Source of the DNA: Streptomyces sp. DH37
Lineage (GTDB): Bacteria; Actinomycetota; Actinomycetes; Streptomycetales; Streptomycetaceae
DNA: 54,149 bases
Direction of reading: 5' to 3'
NCBI RefSeq assembly: GCF_029813835.1
Contig: NZ_JARVKV010000045.1
Coordinates: 1-54,149 of the forward strand
Both the position numbers and the translations under genes were made by a program. The notes below the pieces were generated by a model. It saw only the letters and a program-made list of their open reading frames with translations, was not told the DNA's origin and made no database searches. Positions 1-7,633 of the stretch are shown here, piece after piece. The stretch's first letter is position 1. Each line of letters opens with the position of its first letter.

Positions 1-131
1 TGCGGGTGGACAAGAAGACCCGGGGCGACCGGCTGCGTTTCATCGTGCTGGACGGTCTGGCCCGGCCCGCCGTGCTGGAAGGCCCGGACCCGGCGATGCT
101 CCTCGCCGCCCACGCGGAGATCGCCGCCTGA
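1..131 (+). CDS. aroB: 3-dehydroquinate synthase, C-terminal end (partial)
   Basis: Only the last 42 or so codons are inside the window; the reading frame begins before base 1 and stops with TGA at 129-131. The residues are the typical actinobacterial AroB tail: VDKKTRGDRLRFIVLDGLA, then ARPAVLEGPDPAMLLAAH. AroB converts DAHP to 3-dehydroquinate in the shikimate pathway in the cytoplasm. In well-known Streptomyces genomes aroB is followed on the same strand by further genes (such as pepQ and efp); here nothing convincing follows for about 1 kb, so this copy is either in a rearranged context or a paralogue. The family call is firm for such a short piece; the choice between housekeeping copy and paralogue is open. 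Confidence 0.85.
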   Translation, partial: RVDKKTRGDRLRFIVLDGLARPAVLEGPDPAMLLAAHAEIAA

Positions 132-671
132 CCGACCATCACCTCCACTCCACGGCACGCGCTCCGCGGCATACGGCGCGGCCGACGCCGCCCGTCCCGT
201 CCTGTCCCGTCCTCCGGGACGATGCCACCGGCGCCGCCGCCCGGCGGATGCGCAGGACCGACCACCGGCCGGCCGGTCGCGGCCGGGCAGCGGTGTGCGG
301 GCGATCCGGGGAATCGTCGTCATGACGGACGCCGGCCACGACGTGCTCCCTCCCGCTCCCCTCCCACTCCCCTTCCGACCGGCCCGCCGGTGCAGGTGCC
401 GCACCGGACGCGCCCGGACGGCACGGCCCGGTCGCCCATGAGACGGTCCGCGGCACAACGCCCCACTCCCGGCAGCGGCCGTACGGTCGGTGTACGGGAT
501 CCGGGGTCGGGTCCGCCGACCGCGTCCAAGCCGAACGGAAGCGGCGGCGACGGGCCACCGGCCGCGCGCGGATCGGCGGTGCCGGTTCCGGCACGGGAGG
601 TCCGGGCCGGGGCGGGTGCCCGGCGCGGCAGCCGGGAAGGAGCCGTCGGCGCCGGACGCGGCGAGGGCGCG

Positions 672-712
672 GGCACCGACGGGCGAGCGGGGAGGACTCG
701 CCCGTCGGTGCC
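672..712. terminator. Perfect 16-bp hairpin
   Basis: GGCACCGACGGGCGAG (672-687) pairs perfectly with its reverse complement at 697-712 around a 9-nt loop. There is no T-tract, as is usual in Streptomyces terminators. It lies 540 nt past the aroB stop with no gene assigned between, so what it terminates is unclear; the structure itself is seen directly. Confidence 0.65.
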
Positions 713-1005
713 GCCGGACGGACCGCCTGCGCGTCCCGCGGAGCCTCGCCGACCGGACCCGAGCCGGGCGGAGGGCGGTGACCCGCCGGGAGCCGGCTGC
801 CGGGTCCGGCGGAGCCGGCCGGTGACGCGCGAGGCGGCCCCACACGACGGAGCAGGGCCTCCCGACCCTCCTCCATGGGTGCGACACCCGGGAGCGGTGC
901 GGAAGGCCCTGCCGTCATGTCGTCCACGCCGTCCATGTCGTCCGTGCCGTCACCGCGGCGAGGTCCCCGGCCGGAGACCCGCGTTCGACCGCCGCCGGAA
1001 CCGGA

Positions 1006-1036
1006 GGGGGAGCAGCCACCCGGTGGCTGCTCCCCC
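1006..1036. terminator. Perfect 15-bp hairpin after the MFS exporter gene
   Basis: GGGGGAGCAGCCACC (1006-1020) and GGTGGCTGCTCCCCC (1022-1036) form a perfect inverted repeat with a single unpaired base at the centre. It lies 77 nt beyond the stop codon of the minus-strand exporter gene, so it is most likely its terminator. The near-perfect symmetry means it could act on transcripts from either side. Confidence 0.75.
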
Positions 1037-1112
1037 GGCCGGCCCGCTCCGGCCGCGCGGTCCCGCGGCACTCCCGTCCTCACCGCGACGGGAGTGCGCC
1101 GGTGTGCGGGCG

Positions 1113-2636
1113 TCAGGCGATGCTCTCCGCTCGATCCGCCCTGTCCTCGGCAGGGGCCTCAGCGGTGTCCTGCGGCGTCTCCGACCGGGGAAGCCAGCGA
1201 AGCGCGAGGACGCCGAGCGCCACGTGCAGGAGGCTGGCCACCACGGCGGCCGCGTGCAGACCGGTGACGAAGGCCGACTTCGCATCCTCGATGATGGGGG
1301 ACGCCAGGTTCGGGAGCTGGAGCGTTTCGTCGAGGGTGGGCGCGAGGTCGGGTCCCTGGAGCCGGAAGATCAGCGCGGCGAGGGAACCCAGGAGCGCGAT
1401 GCCGAGGGCGTTGCCGATCTCGTTGCTGGTCTCGGCGATCGCTCCCGCCGAGCCGGCTCGTTCCGCGGGGACGGCGCCGACGGCCGTGTCGGCGACGACG
1501 GCGAACGAGATGCCGTAACCGACGCCCGCGACGACCGTGGAGGCGACGTACCAGCCGACCCCGCCGGTGGTCAGGGTCGGGAGCAGGAGCAGCAGACCCG
1601 TCGCGATGGAGAAGTGGCAGACGATCAGGGCGGTTCGCTTGCCGATGCGATCGACCACGTACGGTGTGACGATGCACGTGGCGGTGAGCACCACGGCCCC
1701 GGGCAGCGCGAGGAACGCGGCGTGCAGGACCGACAGTTCGAGGACGGACTGGAGGTAGATGCCCGCCAGGTAGGCGGCCGCCGACCACGCGGCCAGCGGC
1801 AGCAGACCGGTGATGATCGCGACCGTGAAGACGCGGTCGCGGAAGAGCGAGAAGTCCATCAGCGGGTACTCGAGGCGCCGCTGGCGCAGGGCGAACCACG
1901 TCAGCAGCGCCGCTCCCGCCAGTACGGCGAGGACGGGGACGGCCGAGAGGCCCTCGGCCGCGGCGTGCTTGAGGCCGTAGATGGCGAGCAGGAGGCCGAC
2001 CGCGGAGGTCACGACGCTGAACGCGTCGACACGGCCCGGCCGGGTCGCGCGTACCTCACCGAGCAGGACCGGCGCGAAGATCAGGAACAGGGCGATGACG
2101 GGAAGGTTGACCAGGAAGACCGATCCCCACCAGAACCGCTCCAGCAGGAGGCCGCCGACGATCGGGCCGATGGCGAACCCGGCGGCGAACGCTGCGGCGA
2201 AGATGCCGATGGCCTGCGCTCGCCGCCGAGGGTCGCCGAACAGTTCGCTCAGCACCGCCAGGGCGGAGGGCAGGAGCGTCGATCCCGCCACACCCATGAG
2301 CGCACGGGCGGCGATGAGGAATTCCGGGGTGGGCGCGAGTGCCGCCGCCGCGGAGCCGATGCCGAAGACCGTCGCACCGATCATGAGCAGTCTCAGCCGG
2401 CCGTACCGGTCTCCGATACTGCCGAACGCGATCAGCAGGGAGCCGACGGCGAAACCGTAGATGTCCAGGATCCACAGGGCCTGATCCGCGGTTGGCGTGA
2501 GTGCCTGGCTGACCCGGGGCATCGCCAGAAACAGGATCGACCCGTCCATGGAAACCAGGAGTACGGGCCCGAGGATTACCAGGAGTCCGAGCCAGGCCCG
2601 TCGGCCGGGCGGGTTATGCGATTGCTGTCCAGACAT
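1113..2636 (-). CDS. MFS drug:H+ antiporter, DHA2/EmrB-QacA type
   Basis: Predicted 507-residue membrane protein with about 14 hydrophobic segments, the usual size and topology of the 14-TM DHA2 drug exporters. The early segment LVSMDGSILFLAMPRVSQAL and the loop GSIGDRYGRLRLLMIG (MFS motif A) are diagnostic, followed by WRWxF-like helices. It should export a toxic or self-made small molecule using the proton gradient; the substrate cannot be read from sequence. I place the start at the ATG at 2636, preceded by GGAGG; an in-frame ATG at 2672 would add 12 residues. It is divergent from an XRE/MmyB-like regulator with a 10-bp direct repeat between them, which suggests local control. A strong hairpin follows the stop. 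Confidence 0.88.
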   Translation of the reverse strand: MSGQQSHNPPGRRAWLGLLVILGPVLLVSMDGSILFLAMPRVSQALTPTADQALWILDIYGFAVGSLLIAFGSIGDRYGRLRLLMIGATVFGIGSAAAALAPTPEFLIAARALMGVAGSTLLPSALAVLSELFGDPRRRAQAIGIFAAAFAAGFAIGPIVGGLLLERFWWGSVFLVNLPVIALFLIFAPVLLGEVRATRPGRVDAFSVVTSAVGLLLAIYGLKHAAAEGLSAVPVLAVLAGAALLTWFALRQRRLEYPLMDFSLFRDRVFTVAIITGLLPLAAWSAAAYLAGIYLQSVLELSVLHAAFLALPGAVVLTATCIVTPYVVDRIGKRTALIVCHFSIATGLLLLLPTLTTGGVGWYVASTVVAGVGYGISFAVVADTAVGAVPAERAGSAGAIAETSNEIGNALGIALLGSLAALIFRLQGPDLAPTLDETLQLPNLASPIIEDAKSAFVTGLHAAAVVASLLHVALGVLALRWLPRSETPQDTAEAPAEDRADRAESIA

Positions 2637-2684
2637 GCCTCCACGGTCGGGTACTGCCTGTTCGGCAGCCATCCCCCTGGTGTG

Positions 2685-2707
2685 GGTACACCCAACAGGT
2701 ACACCCA
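2685..2707. promoter_or_regulatory. Direct repeat, candidate operator of the exporter/regulator pair
   Basis: GGTACACCCA occurs at 2685-2694 and again at 2698-2707, a 13-bp period, inside the 103-bp gap between the divergent exporter and regulator genes. The first copy also sits in a small dyad (GGGT-AC-ACCC, 2684-2693). Placement and repetition fit an operator bound by the adjacent helix-turn-helix protein; binding is inferred. Confidence 0.45.
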
Positions 2708-2739
2708 CCGAGGTGCCCGGAGGACCTATTCTCGATATC

Positions 2740-3618
2740 GTGGAGAGTCTTGGAGCGTTCTTGAAGAGCCGCCGGGACCGGGTCACACCGGCCGAGATCG
2801 GATTACGCACCTATGGAACCGCTCGCCGGGTTCCGGGACTGCGGCGCGAGGAACTCGCGCAGCTCGCGGGAGTGAGCGCGGGGTATTACACGCGTTTGGA
2901 GCAGGGGCAGGTGGAAACCGCCTCCGAGCAGGTTCTCAACGCCCTCGCAAGAGTTCTGCAACTCGACGAGATCGAACGCGTCCACCTGCACAACCTCGCT
3001 CGGCAGCCCTCGGACCCCGGACTGTCCGAACCGCGCCGGGAGACGCCCCACCCGCGGGTGCTCACGCTCCTGGAGTCCCTGGACGAGGCGACGCCGGCGA
3101 TCGTGCTGGGCCGGCGGGGGGACGTGCTCGCGTGGAACCGCACGGGCCACGCGCTCATCGCCGAGCACGTCGACTTCAACGCACCGCAGGAGCCGACGCG
3201 CCGCCCCTCCATCCCCCGGATGTTCTTCCTCGACCCGCTCACCCGCGACATGTACCGCAACTGGGACGAGCTCGCCCGTGTCCACGTCGCCTACCTCCGG
3301 CTCACCGCCGGCCGCTTCCCCACCGACGCGCGACTGGCGGAGCTGATCGGGGAGCTCACGATGCGCAGCAACGATTTCGCGATGATGTGGGCCGCCGGGG
3401 AGGTCTCCGACTGCACGGTCGGCACCATGCACCTGCAACACCCCACCGTCGGCGCCGCGAGCGTCGACTACCAGGTCTGGCTCCAGCCCGAAAGCCCTGA
3501 CCACCGGCTCGAGATCTACACCCCGAACGACTCGAGTTCCGCCGACGCCCTGCGGATCCTGATGCACCAGGGCCGTACGGAGACCGCACAGGATTCCGTC
3601 CCCGCCCGGCAGGACTGA
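2740..3618 (+). CDS. XRE-family regulator with MmyB-like C-terminal domain
   Basis: 292-residue protein with two parts. Residues 35-62 form a helix-turn-helix (LRREELAQLAGVSAGYYTRL), and the remaining 200 residues match the MmyB-like ligand-binding domain, including the WN segment after DVLAWN and the late HLQHPT-type motif. Members of this family usually repress or activate an adjacent exporter or dehydrogenase gene, here the divergent MFS exporter. The GTG at 2740 is chosen because LGAFLKSRR at the very N-terminus is where the family begins; GGAGG lies at 2719-2723, rather far upstream, and a GTG at 2713 is an alternative. Codon 22 (2803-2805) is TTA, very rare in Streptomyces and translated by the bldA tRNA, so expression may depend on development. 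Confidence 0.85.
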   Translation: MESLGAFLKSRRDRVTPAEIGLRTYGTARRVPGLRREELAQLAGVSAGYYTRLEQGQVETASEQVLNALARVLQLDEIERVHLHNLARQPSDPGLSEPRRETPHPRVLTLLESLDEATPAIVLGRRGDVLAWNRTGHALIAEHVDFNAPQEPTRRPSIPRMFFLDPLTRDMYRNWDELARVHVAYLRLTAGRFPTDARLAELIGELTMRSNDFAMMWAAGEVSDCTVGTMHLQHPTVGAASVDYQVWLQPESPDHRLEIYTPNDSSSADALRILMHQGRTETAQDSVPARQD

Positions 3619-3880
3619 GTCCGACCGCGCGGGGCGGCGGGACGCCGCGCGGCGAGCCGCCGGCCGGGACGGGGAAGCGGCGCGCGCCCGGCGGGACGGT
3701 GCCCCCGGGCCCCGCCACCGCCTGCGGTGAGGGCCGTCGGGCCGAGCCCCGCGGTACCGCTCGCCGCGAGGGGGCAGCCGCCCGTCGGCGCCCGCACCAC
3801 GGACCGGCCCCGGTCGAGTTCCCCCGCCTCGGCCGGGGCCTTCCCGTGTCCGCCCCGGTGTGCGCCGGGGAGCGGGCCGG

Positions 3881-4642
3881 TCACCGGTGCCGGGCGGCCT
3901 CGGCGATGAGGGCGGCGGTGAGTCCGCCGTGCCCGTAGGGGAAGTTGTGCGCCCCCGGAACCGTCTCCGCCCGCCCGTGCGCCGCCGTGGCCGCCAGCCG
4001 GAGGGCCCATTCCTCGGGGGCGAGCGCGTCGTGTTCGCCCCGCAGGACCAGCGTCGGGCAGACCACCCGGGAGATGGTCCGCTCGGGTGCGTCGTGCAGC
4101 GCGGAGCGCACGTACCGCAGCAGCTCGCGCATCCCCCCGCGGACGTAGTAGGGCACGGTGGCGCCGATCTCGCCGGCCGACTCGTGCACCAGGGTGCGCG
4201 GGAGGGCCCCGAGCAGACCGGGCACACGGCGCAGCGCGGGCGGGAAGGTCGGCCCCATCAGCACCAGCGACCGCACCCTTCCGGGGTGGTCCGCGGCCAC
4301 TCGCAGGGCGATCTGGGCACCGGTGGAGTGCCCCACCAGCACGACCGGTTCCCGGGGCACCGCGGCCAGCCAGGCGGAGACCGCCTCCGCCAGCGCGGGG
4401 ATCCGCGCGGGGCAGGCACGGGGCTGCCGGTGGCCGAATCCGGGGACGTCCAGGAGGAACGATCTCGCCCATGCGCCGCACCCCTCCAGGGTGTCCGTGA
4501 GGTAGCCCAGGGCTCCCAGCCCGGGGATCATGACCACCTGGGTCCCCCGCGGACGGTTCCCGCCCGTGTACAGGCTCCGTACCCTGTGCCCGGCCGCCTC
4601 GTCCCAGCGGACCGCGTGCGTCTGTCGTCCGGTCGCGTGCAT
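3881..4642 (-). CDS. Alpha/beta hydrolase
   Basis: 253-residue single-domain alpha/beta hydrolase. The nucleophile elbow GHSTG places Ser at residue 106, the acid is Asp205 in GEHDALAP, and the histidine is His232 in PGAHNFPY, so the triad is complete and correctly spaced. The oxyanion region MIPGLGALGY (38-47) is also present. It likely hydrolyses an ester or amide of unknown identity in the cytoplasm; there is no signal peptide. GGAGGGGG precedes the ATG at 4642. A 12-bp hairpin at 4661-4689 separates it from the small upstream gene, so it probably has its own promoter. An 8-bp inverted repeat at 3806-3840 may be its terminator. Confidence 0.85.
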   Translation of the reverse strand: MHATGRQTHAVRWDEAAGHRVRSLYTGGNRPRGTQVVMIPGLGALGYLTDTLEGCGAWARSFLLDVPGFGHRQPRACPARIPALAEAVSAWLAAVPREPVVLVGHSTGAQIALRVAADHPGRVRSLVLMGPTFPPALRRVPGLLGALPRTLVHESAGEIGATVPYYVRGGMRELLRYVRSALHDAPERTISRVVCPTLVLRGEHDALAPEEWALRLAATAAHGRAETVPGAHNFPYGHGGLTAALIAEAARHR

Positions 4643-4660
4643 GGCCGTCTCGTTCCCCCT

Positions 4661-4689
4661 CCCCGCGCCCGCTCACGGCGGGCGCGGGG
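4661..4689. terminator. 12-bp GC hairpin between two minus-strand genes
   Basis: CCCCGCGCCCGC (4661-4672) and GCGGGCGCGGGG (4678-4689) pair perfectly around a 5-nt loop. It follows the stop of the 108-residue gene at 4731 and precedes the hydrolase start, so it probably ends the upstream transcript. Confidence 0.55.
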
Positions 4690-4730
4690 ATTTCCCGGCG
4701 GCACTCGCGGGGCGCGGACGGCCCGGCCCG

Positions 4731-5057
4731 TCACTCCCCTCCGGTCCTCTGGAGCCGTGCGCGGACGGCCTGCCGCAGGCCGTCGGTTCCCTCACCGGTC
4801 AGGGCGGACACCCGCACCGCGCCGGGGTGGGCGCGGGTCTGTACGAGCCGGCCGACGACGGCGATCCCGTCGGTCTGCGCCGGGTTCTCCCGTTCGTCCA
4901 GGACATCGGGACCCTGCCCGGGGTCTGCGCCGTCGGGCGCCATCCCCTCCCGGCGGTTCAGCCCGAGCAGCACCGCCCGCGGCGGGTCGGGGGCCGTCCC
5001 GCCCGCGGTGTCACCGGCCGCGGCGACCGGAGGTCCGAGCAACCGGCGTCCAGGCAT
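4731..5057 (-). CDS. Small protein with a GTPase G5-like C-terminus, possible gene remnant
   Basis: I do not recognise this gene with certainty. The ATG at 5057 has an excellent Shine-Dalgarno sequence (AAGGAGGAG, about 7 nt upstream), which argues for translation of 108 residues. The C-terminal half contains PGAVRVSALTGEGTDGLRQA, which resembles the G5 loop and last helix of HflX- or SelB-type GTPases (SA-x-TGEG). No P-loop, switch II or NKxD motif is present. The N-terminal half is Pro/Gly/Ala-rich. It could be a small free-standing protein or the surviving start and end of a GTPase gene that lost its middle. Function should not be assigned. Confidence 0.45.
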   Translation of the reverse strand: MPGRRLLGPPVAAAGDTAGGTAPDPPRAVLLGLNRREGMAPDGADPGQGPDVLDERENPAQTDGIAVVGRLVQTRAHPGAVRVSALTGEGTDGLRQAVRARLQRTGGE

Positions 5058-5200
5058 GTCGTCTCCTCCTTCACGGGTCCCCCCGCACGGTGCGTCCATC
5101 GCGGGGCGCGGGTGGGGCGGCACCGGGTTCCCCGGGAGCCGCCGATGCGGGAACGGGTCCACGCGCGGAGGAGCCGTACGGGACGGAGCGGCGGCCGGCG

Positions 5201-6301
5201 TCACCAGGACGAGGCGGCCGTCTGGGTGGCGAGCATGCGCAGCAGCGCGCCCTCGCCCTCCCGCAGCGCCCGCCGCTGCCGGTCGGCGGCGGTGCCCTCC
5301 TGCAGCAGCCGGTGGACCAGGGCGAGCACCTCGCGTGCGTCGCCGGCCTCCTCCAGGGCGGGGGTGAGGTACCGCACCAGTCCGCTGACGACGTCACCGA
5401 CCTTGCGGGGCTGGTGGGCGTGCGGATCGAGCAGCGTGTCCGTCATGCCGTGACGGGCGGCGTGCCAGCCGGCCGCGGCCAGGATCTCGGGAGGCGGCAC
5501 GGGGAGGGGGAGGCCCGCCTCCGCCTCGCGCAGGACGGTCGCCACCAGGGCGCGGACGAGCCCGGTGAGCATGACGGCGTCGTCCGCGCGCAGTTGCACG
5601 TCCATGGCGCGGATCTCGACGGTCGGGTAGCGCTCGGACAGGCGTGCCTGCCAGTACAGCTGCCCCAGGTCGCGGATGGCGCCGGTGGTCAGGAGGCCCG
5701 TGGTGCGCCGGTCGTAGTCGGCGGCGTCGGTGAAGAGCGGCGGGGGGCCGCTGACCGGCCACCGGCCGAAGACCACGGTGCGCCAGCTGGCGAATCCGGT
5801 GTCGGACCCGCCCCACAGCGGCGAGTTCGCCGACATCGCCACCAGGACCGGCAGCCACGGCCGCAGCCGGTTCAGCACCGCCACCCCGGCGGCGCGGTCG
5901 GGGACGGCCACGTGCACGTGCATGCCGTTGATCAGCTGCTCGTCGACCAGCCGCGGCGCCCTGGCGTGCAGCGCACGGTAGCGGGGGGTGTCCGTGACGG
6001 GCGAGGGCGCGCCGGGGGCGAAGGGGGCCGAGCCGCAGGCGGCGATCCGGCAGCCGGCCTGCTCGGCGGCGGCGGCCAGGGCGTGGCGCAGCCGCAGCAG
6101 GTGGCCCCCCACCTCCTCCAGGGTCTCGCAGACGGGCGTGGCGACCTCCACCTGGGCCTGGAGCAGTTCGGGGTGCACCTCCCCGCTGCCCAGGGCGGGC
6201 TGCAGCCCGGCCGTCGCGCACACCCTCTCCGCCTGCGGCACCGGCAGCCCGGTGTCCGGGTCCAGGAGCAGGTACTCCTCCTCCACCCCGATGGTGACCA
6301 T
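5201..6301 (-). CDS. YbdK-type carboxylate-amine ligase (glutamate-cysteine ligase family 2)
   Basis: 366 residues, the normal size for the family. It opens with the signature VTIGVEEEYLLLDPDTG, and carries GINMHVHV-like (LINGMHVHVAV), ANSPLWGG-type and RYPTVEIRAMDVQ motifs that form the ATP and substrate sites of glutamate-cysteine ligase-like enzymes. E. coli YbdK has weak gamma-glutamylcysteine synthetase activity; in mycothiol-making actinomycetes these paralogues are of uncertain role, so I keep the general name. The ATG at 6301 is preceded by GGGAGG; longer in-frame extensions to 6475 are low-complexity and rejected. It stands alone, with the pectate lyase upstream on the same strand but separated by 420 bp and a terminator. 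Confidence 0.88.
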   Translation of the reverse strand: MVTIGVEEEYLLLDPDTGLPVPQAERVCATAGLQPALGSGEVHPELLQAQVEVATPVCETLEEVGGHLLRLRHALAAAAEQAGCRIAACGSAPFAPGAPSPVTDTPRYRALHARAPRLVDEQLINGMHVHVAVPDRAAGVAVLNRLRPWLPVLVAMSANSPLWGGSDTGFASWRTVVFGRWPVSGPPPLFTDAADYDRRTTGLLTTGAIRDLGQLYWQARLSERYPTVEIRAMDVQLRADDAVMLTGLVRALVATVLREAEAGLPLPVPPPEILAAAGWHAARHGMTDTLLDPHAHQPRKVGDVVSGLVRYLTPALEEAGDAREVLALVHRLLQEGTAADRQRRALREGEGALLRMLATQTAASSW

Positions 6302-6724
6302 GGCCTCCCTCGATTCCCGGCCGGCCGTACGGTGCGCCGCCGTGCGCGGTCTCCGCCGGTCTCCCGGGCTCCGCCGGAGGCGGACGCGGGACGGCGTCCG
6401 ACGGCGTCCGCGCGGCGGAGCCCGCTCCCGGGGCCGGTACGGGCCGCCGCCGGGTCGGCCGGACCGACGGCTCACCGGCGGCTCCGGGTGAGGTGGGCAC
6501 AGAGGTGGCCTCCCGCGTGACGGCTCTTGCCGCGTGTCCCGGACGGGGGGCGGTAAACGCCCGGCGGACCGCTCGGGGCCGTGGCCGGGCCGCTGGTCAC
6601 CGCGGGTGTCGCGCGGCTCGCCGCCGTGTCCGCGCCCGGCGGACGCGCCCCGCGGCCCGGTGGCCGAGGCCGGAGGCCGGGTCCGGCCGCCCCGCGGGCG
6701 CGGGGCGGCCGCAGGGCGCGCCGG
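6302..6724. other. Intergenic region with no gene seen
   Basis: This 423-bp stretch lies between the ligase start and the pectate lyase stop. It should hold the ligase promoter and contains the lyase terminator hairpin at 6685-6710. No open frame with a ribosome binding site or recognisable product was found. Confidence 0.6.
6685..6710. terminator. 12-bp hairpin after the pectate lyase gene
   Basis: GGCCGCCCCGCG (6685-6696) pairs perfectly with CGCGGGGCGGCC (6699-6710). It starts 15 nt past the lyase stop codon on the minus strand, a typical intrinsic terminator position. Confidence 0.7.
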
Positions 6725-7522
6725 TCACCTGTAGGTGATGTCGGAGGCGCTGTAGAGGCAGTGCGTGCCGTCCGGGCCGCTTCCGATCCTGGTGGGCTCA
6801 CCGCTGGTGACGCCCTTGTAGCGCTCGCAGGGGACGATCTTGCGGCTGGAGTCGCCGACGATCGTGACCCGCGAGAGCCGGGCGGTGTCCCCGTAGTTGG
6901 AGTTGATTCCGGCCAGCGACTTGCCGGGGGCGGTGGCGGTGACGTTCTCGATCACCACGTGGCGCTGGTACTGCCGGCTGCAGTTGCCGCACGCCCGGTA
7001 GAGCTTCCCGAAGTCCTCCACCTGGAAGTTCCTGATCACCATGCGGCCGGGGCCGTTGTGCTGGAACACCTTGTCGGACGCCTTGCGGGCGCCGCCGCCG
7101 TCGACGGTCATCGTCTGGGACGCGGAGGTGCCCTTGAAGGTGGCGGCGTCCTCGCCGACGTCCTCCCACCAGACGTTCTGCAGCGTGCAGGTCCCCCTGC
7201 AGTGGATGCCGTCGGCGGCCGGGGCTCCCAGCACCACGTTCTTGAGGGTGGCGCCGTCGGCCAGTTCGAACAGCGGCCCCTGGTCCTCGTCCTGGCCGCC
7301 GGAGCCCAGGTCTCCGCTGCCGTAGTAGCGGACCATGCCGCCGTCCCTGGTCCCGCTCACCTTGATCGTGCTGGAGACGGCCTGCTGCCCTGTCGGCGAC
7401 GGCCAGGAGGCCGCGGCGGCGGAGGTGTCCGCCGCCATCGCGGTGGGGAGGGCCAGAGCCAGTGCCGACAGGAGTACGGCGGCGGACCTGGCCGCGCGCC
7501 GACGGTTCTCGGTGGGTGCCAC
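6725..7522 (-). CDS. Secreted pectate lyase, polysaccharide lyase family 3
   Basis: 265-residue exported protein. Residues 1-30 are a Sec signal peptide (NRRRAARS, then a hydrophobic stretch ending ALPTAMA). The mature part is a compact right-handed parallel beta-helix of the PL3 type: DGIHCRGTCTLQNVWWEDV, EDAATFKG, VFQHNGPGRMVIRNF and LYRACGNCSRQY are family landmarks, and the paired cysteines fit. PL3 enzymes cleave polygalacturonate by calcium-dependent beta-elimination, so this supports growth on plant cell-wall pectin. GTG at 7522 is preferred over upstream starts because GAGGAG lies 8 nt before it and the signal peptide starts there. Transcription is probably from the promoter at 7587-7615, whose spacer holds a LacI-type palindrome. 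Confidence 0.88.
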   Translation of the reverse strand: MAPTENRRRAARSAAVLLSALALALPTAMAADTSAAAASWPSPTGQQAVSSTIKVSGTRDGGMVRYYGSGDLGSGGQDEDQGPLFELADGATLKNVVLGAPAADGIHCRGTCTLQNVWWEDVGEDAATFKGTSASQTMTVDGGGARKASDKVFQHNGPGRMVIRNFQVEDFGKLYRACGNCSRQYQRHVVIENVTATAPGKSLAGINSNYGDTARLSRVTIVGDSSRKIVPCERYKGVTSGEPTRIGSGPDGTHCLYSASDITYR

Positions 7523-7586
7523 GATGCTCCTCGATGGGGGGTTCGAACCTGTCCGTTCACACGCGTGAACCGACCGAAGCACGGAG

Positions 7587-7615
7587 AACCTACGGAGCAA
7601 GCGCTTTCCTGTCAA
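7587..7615 (-). promoter_or_regulatory. Vegetative promoter of the pectate lyase with a LacI-type palindrome in the spacer
   Basis: Read on the minus strand, a perfect -35 TTGACA (7610-7615) is followed after 17 bp by TAGGTT (7587-7592). The spacer contains the 8-bp palindrome AAGCGCTT (7599-7606), the core of many LacI/GalR-family operators. A related half-symmetric copy (GAACGCTTTTGCTC, 7622-7635) lies 20 bp upstream. The layout predicts repression by a sugar-responsive LacI-type regulator encoded elsewhere. Confidence 0.65.
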
Positions 7616-7633
7616 TGCTGCGAACGCTTTTGC

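Larger units (their letters stand above)
132..1112. other. Gene-poor 980-bp stretch downstream of aroB
   Basis: I find no convincing gene here. Open frames on both strands are long only because of the very high GC. Their translations are Pro/Arg/Ala low-complexity, and none has a clear ribosome binding site. The stretch does contain two strong hairpins (listed separately, 672-712 and 1006-1036) that look like terminators. One minus-strand frame has repeated ATG-containing motifs around 915-950, but no Shine-Dalgarno sequence and no recognisable protein. Confidence 0.6.

Noticed and set aside
222..3500. Very long plus-strand open frame (1092 codons)
   Set aside because: It runs antisense to the exporter and out of frame with the regulator, is Arg/Pro/Gly low-complexity, and has no ribosome binding site; typical of high-GC third-position bias.
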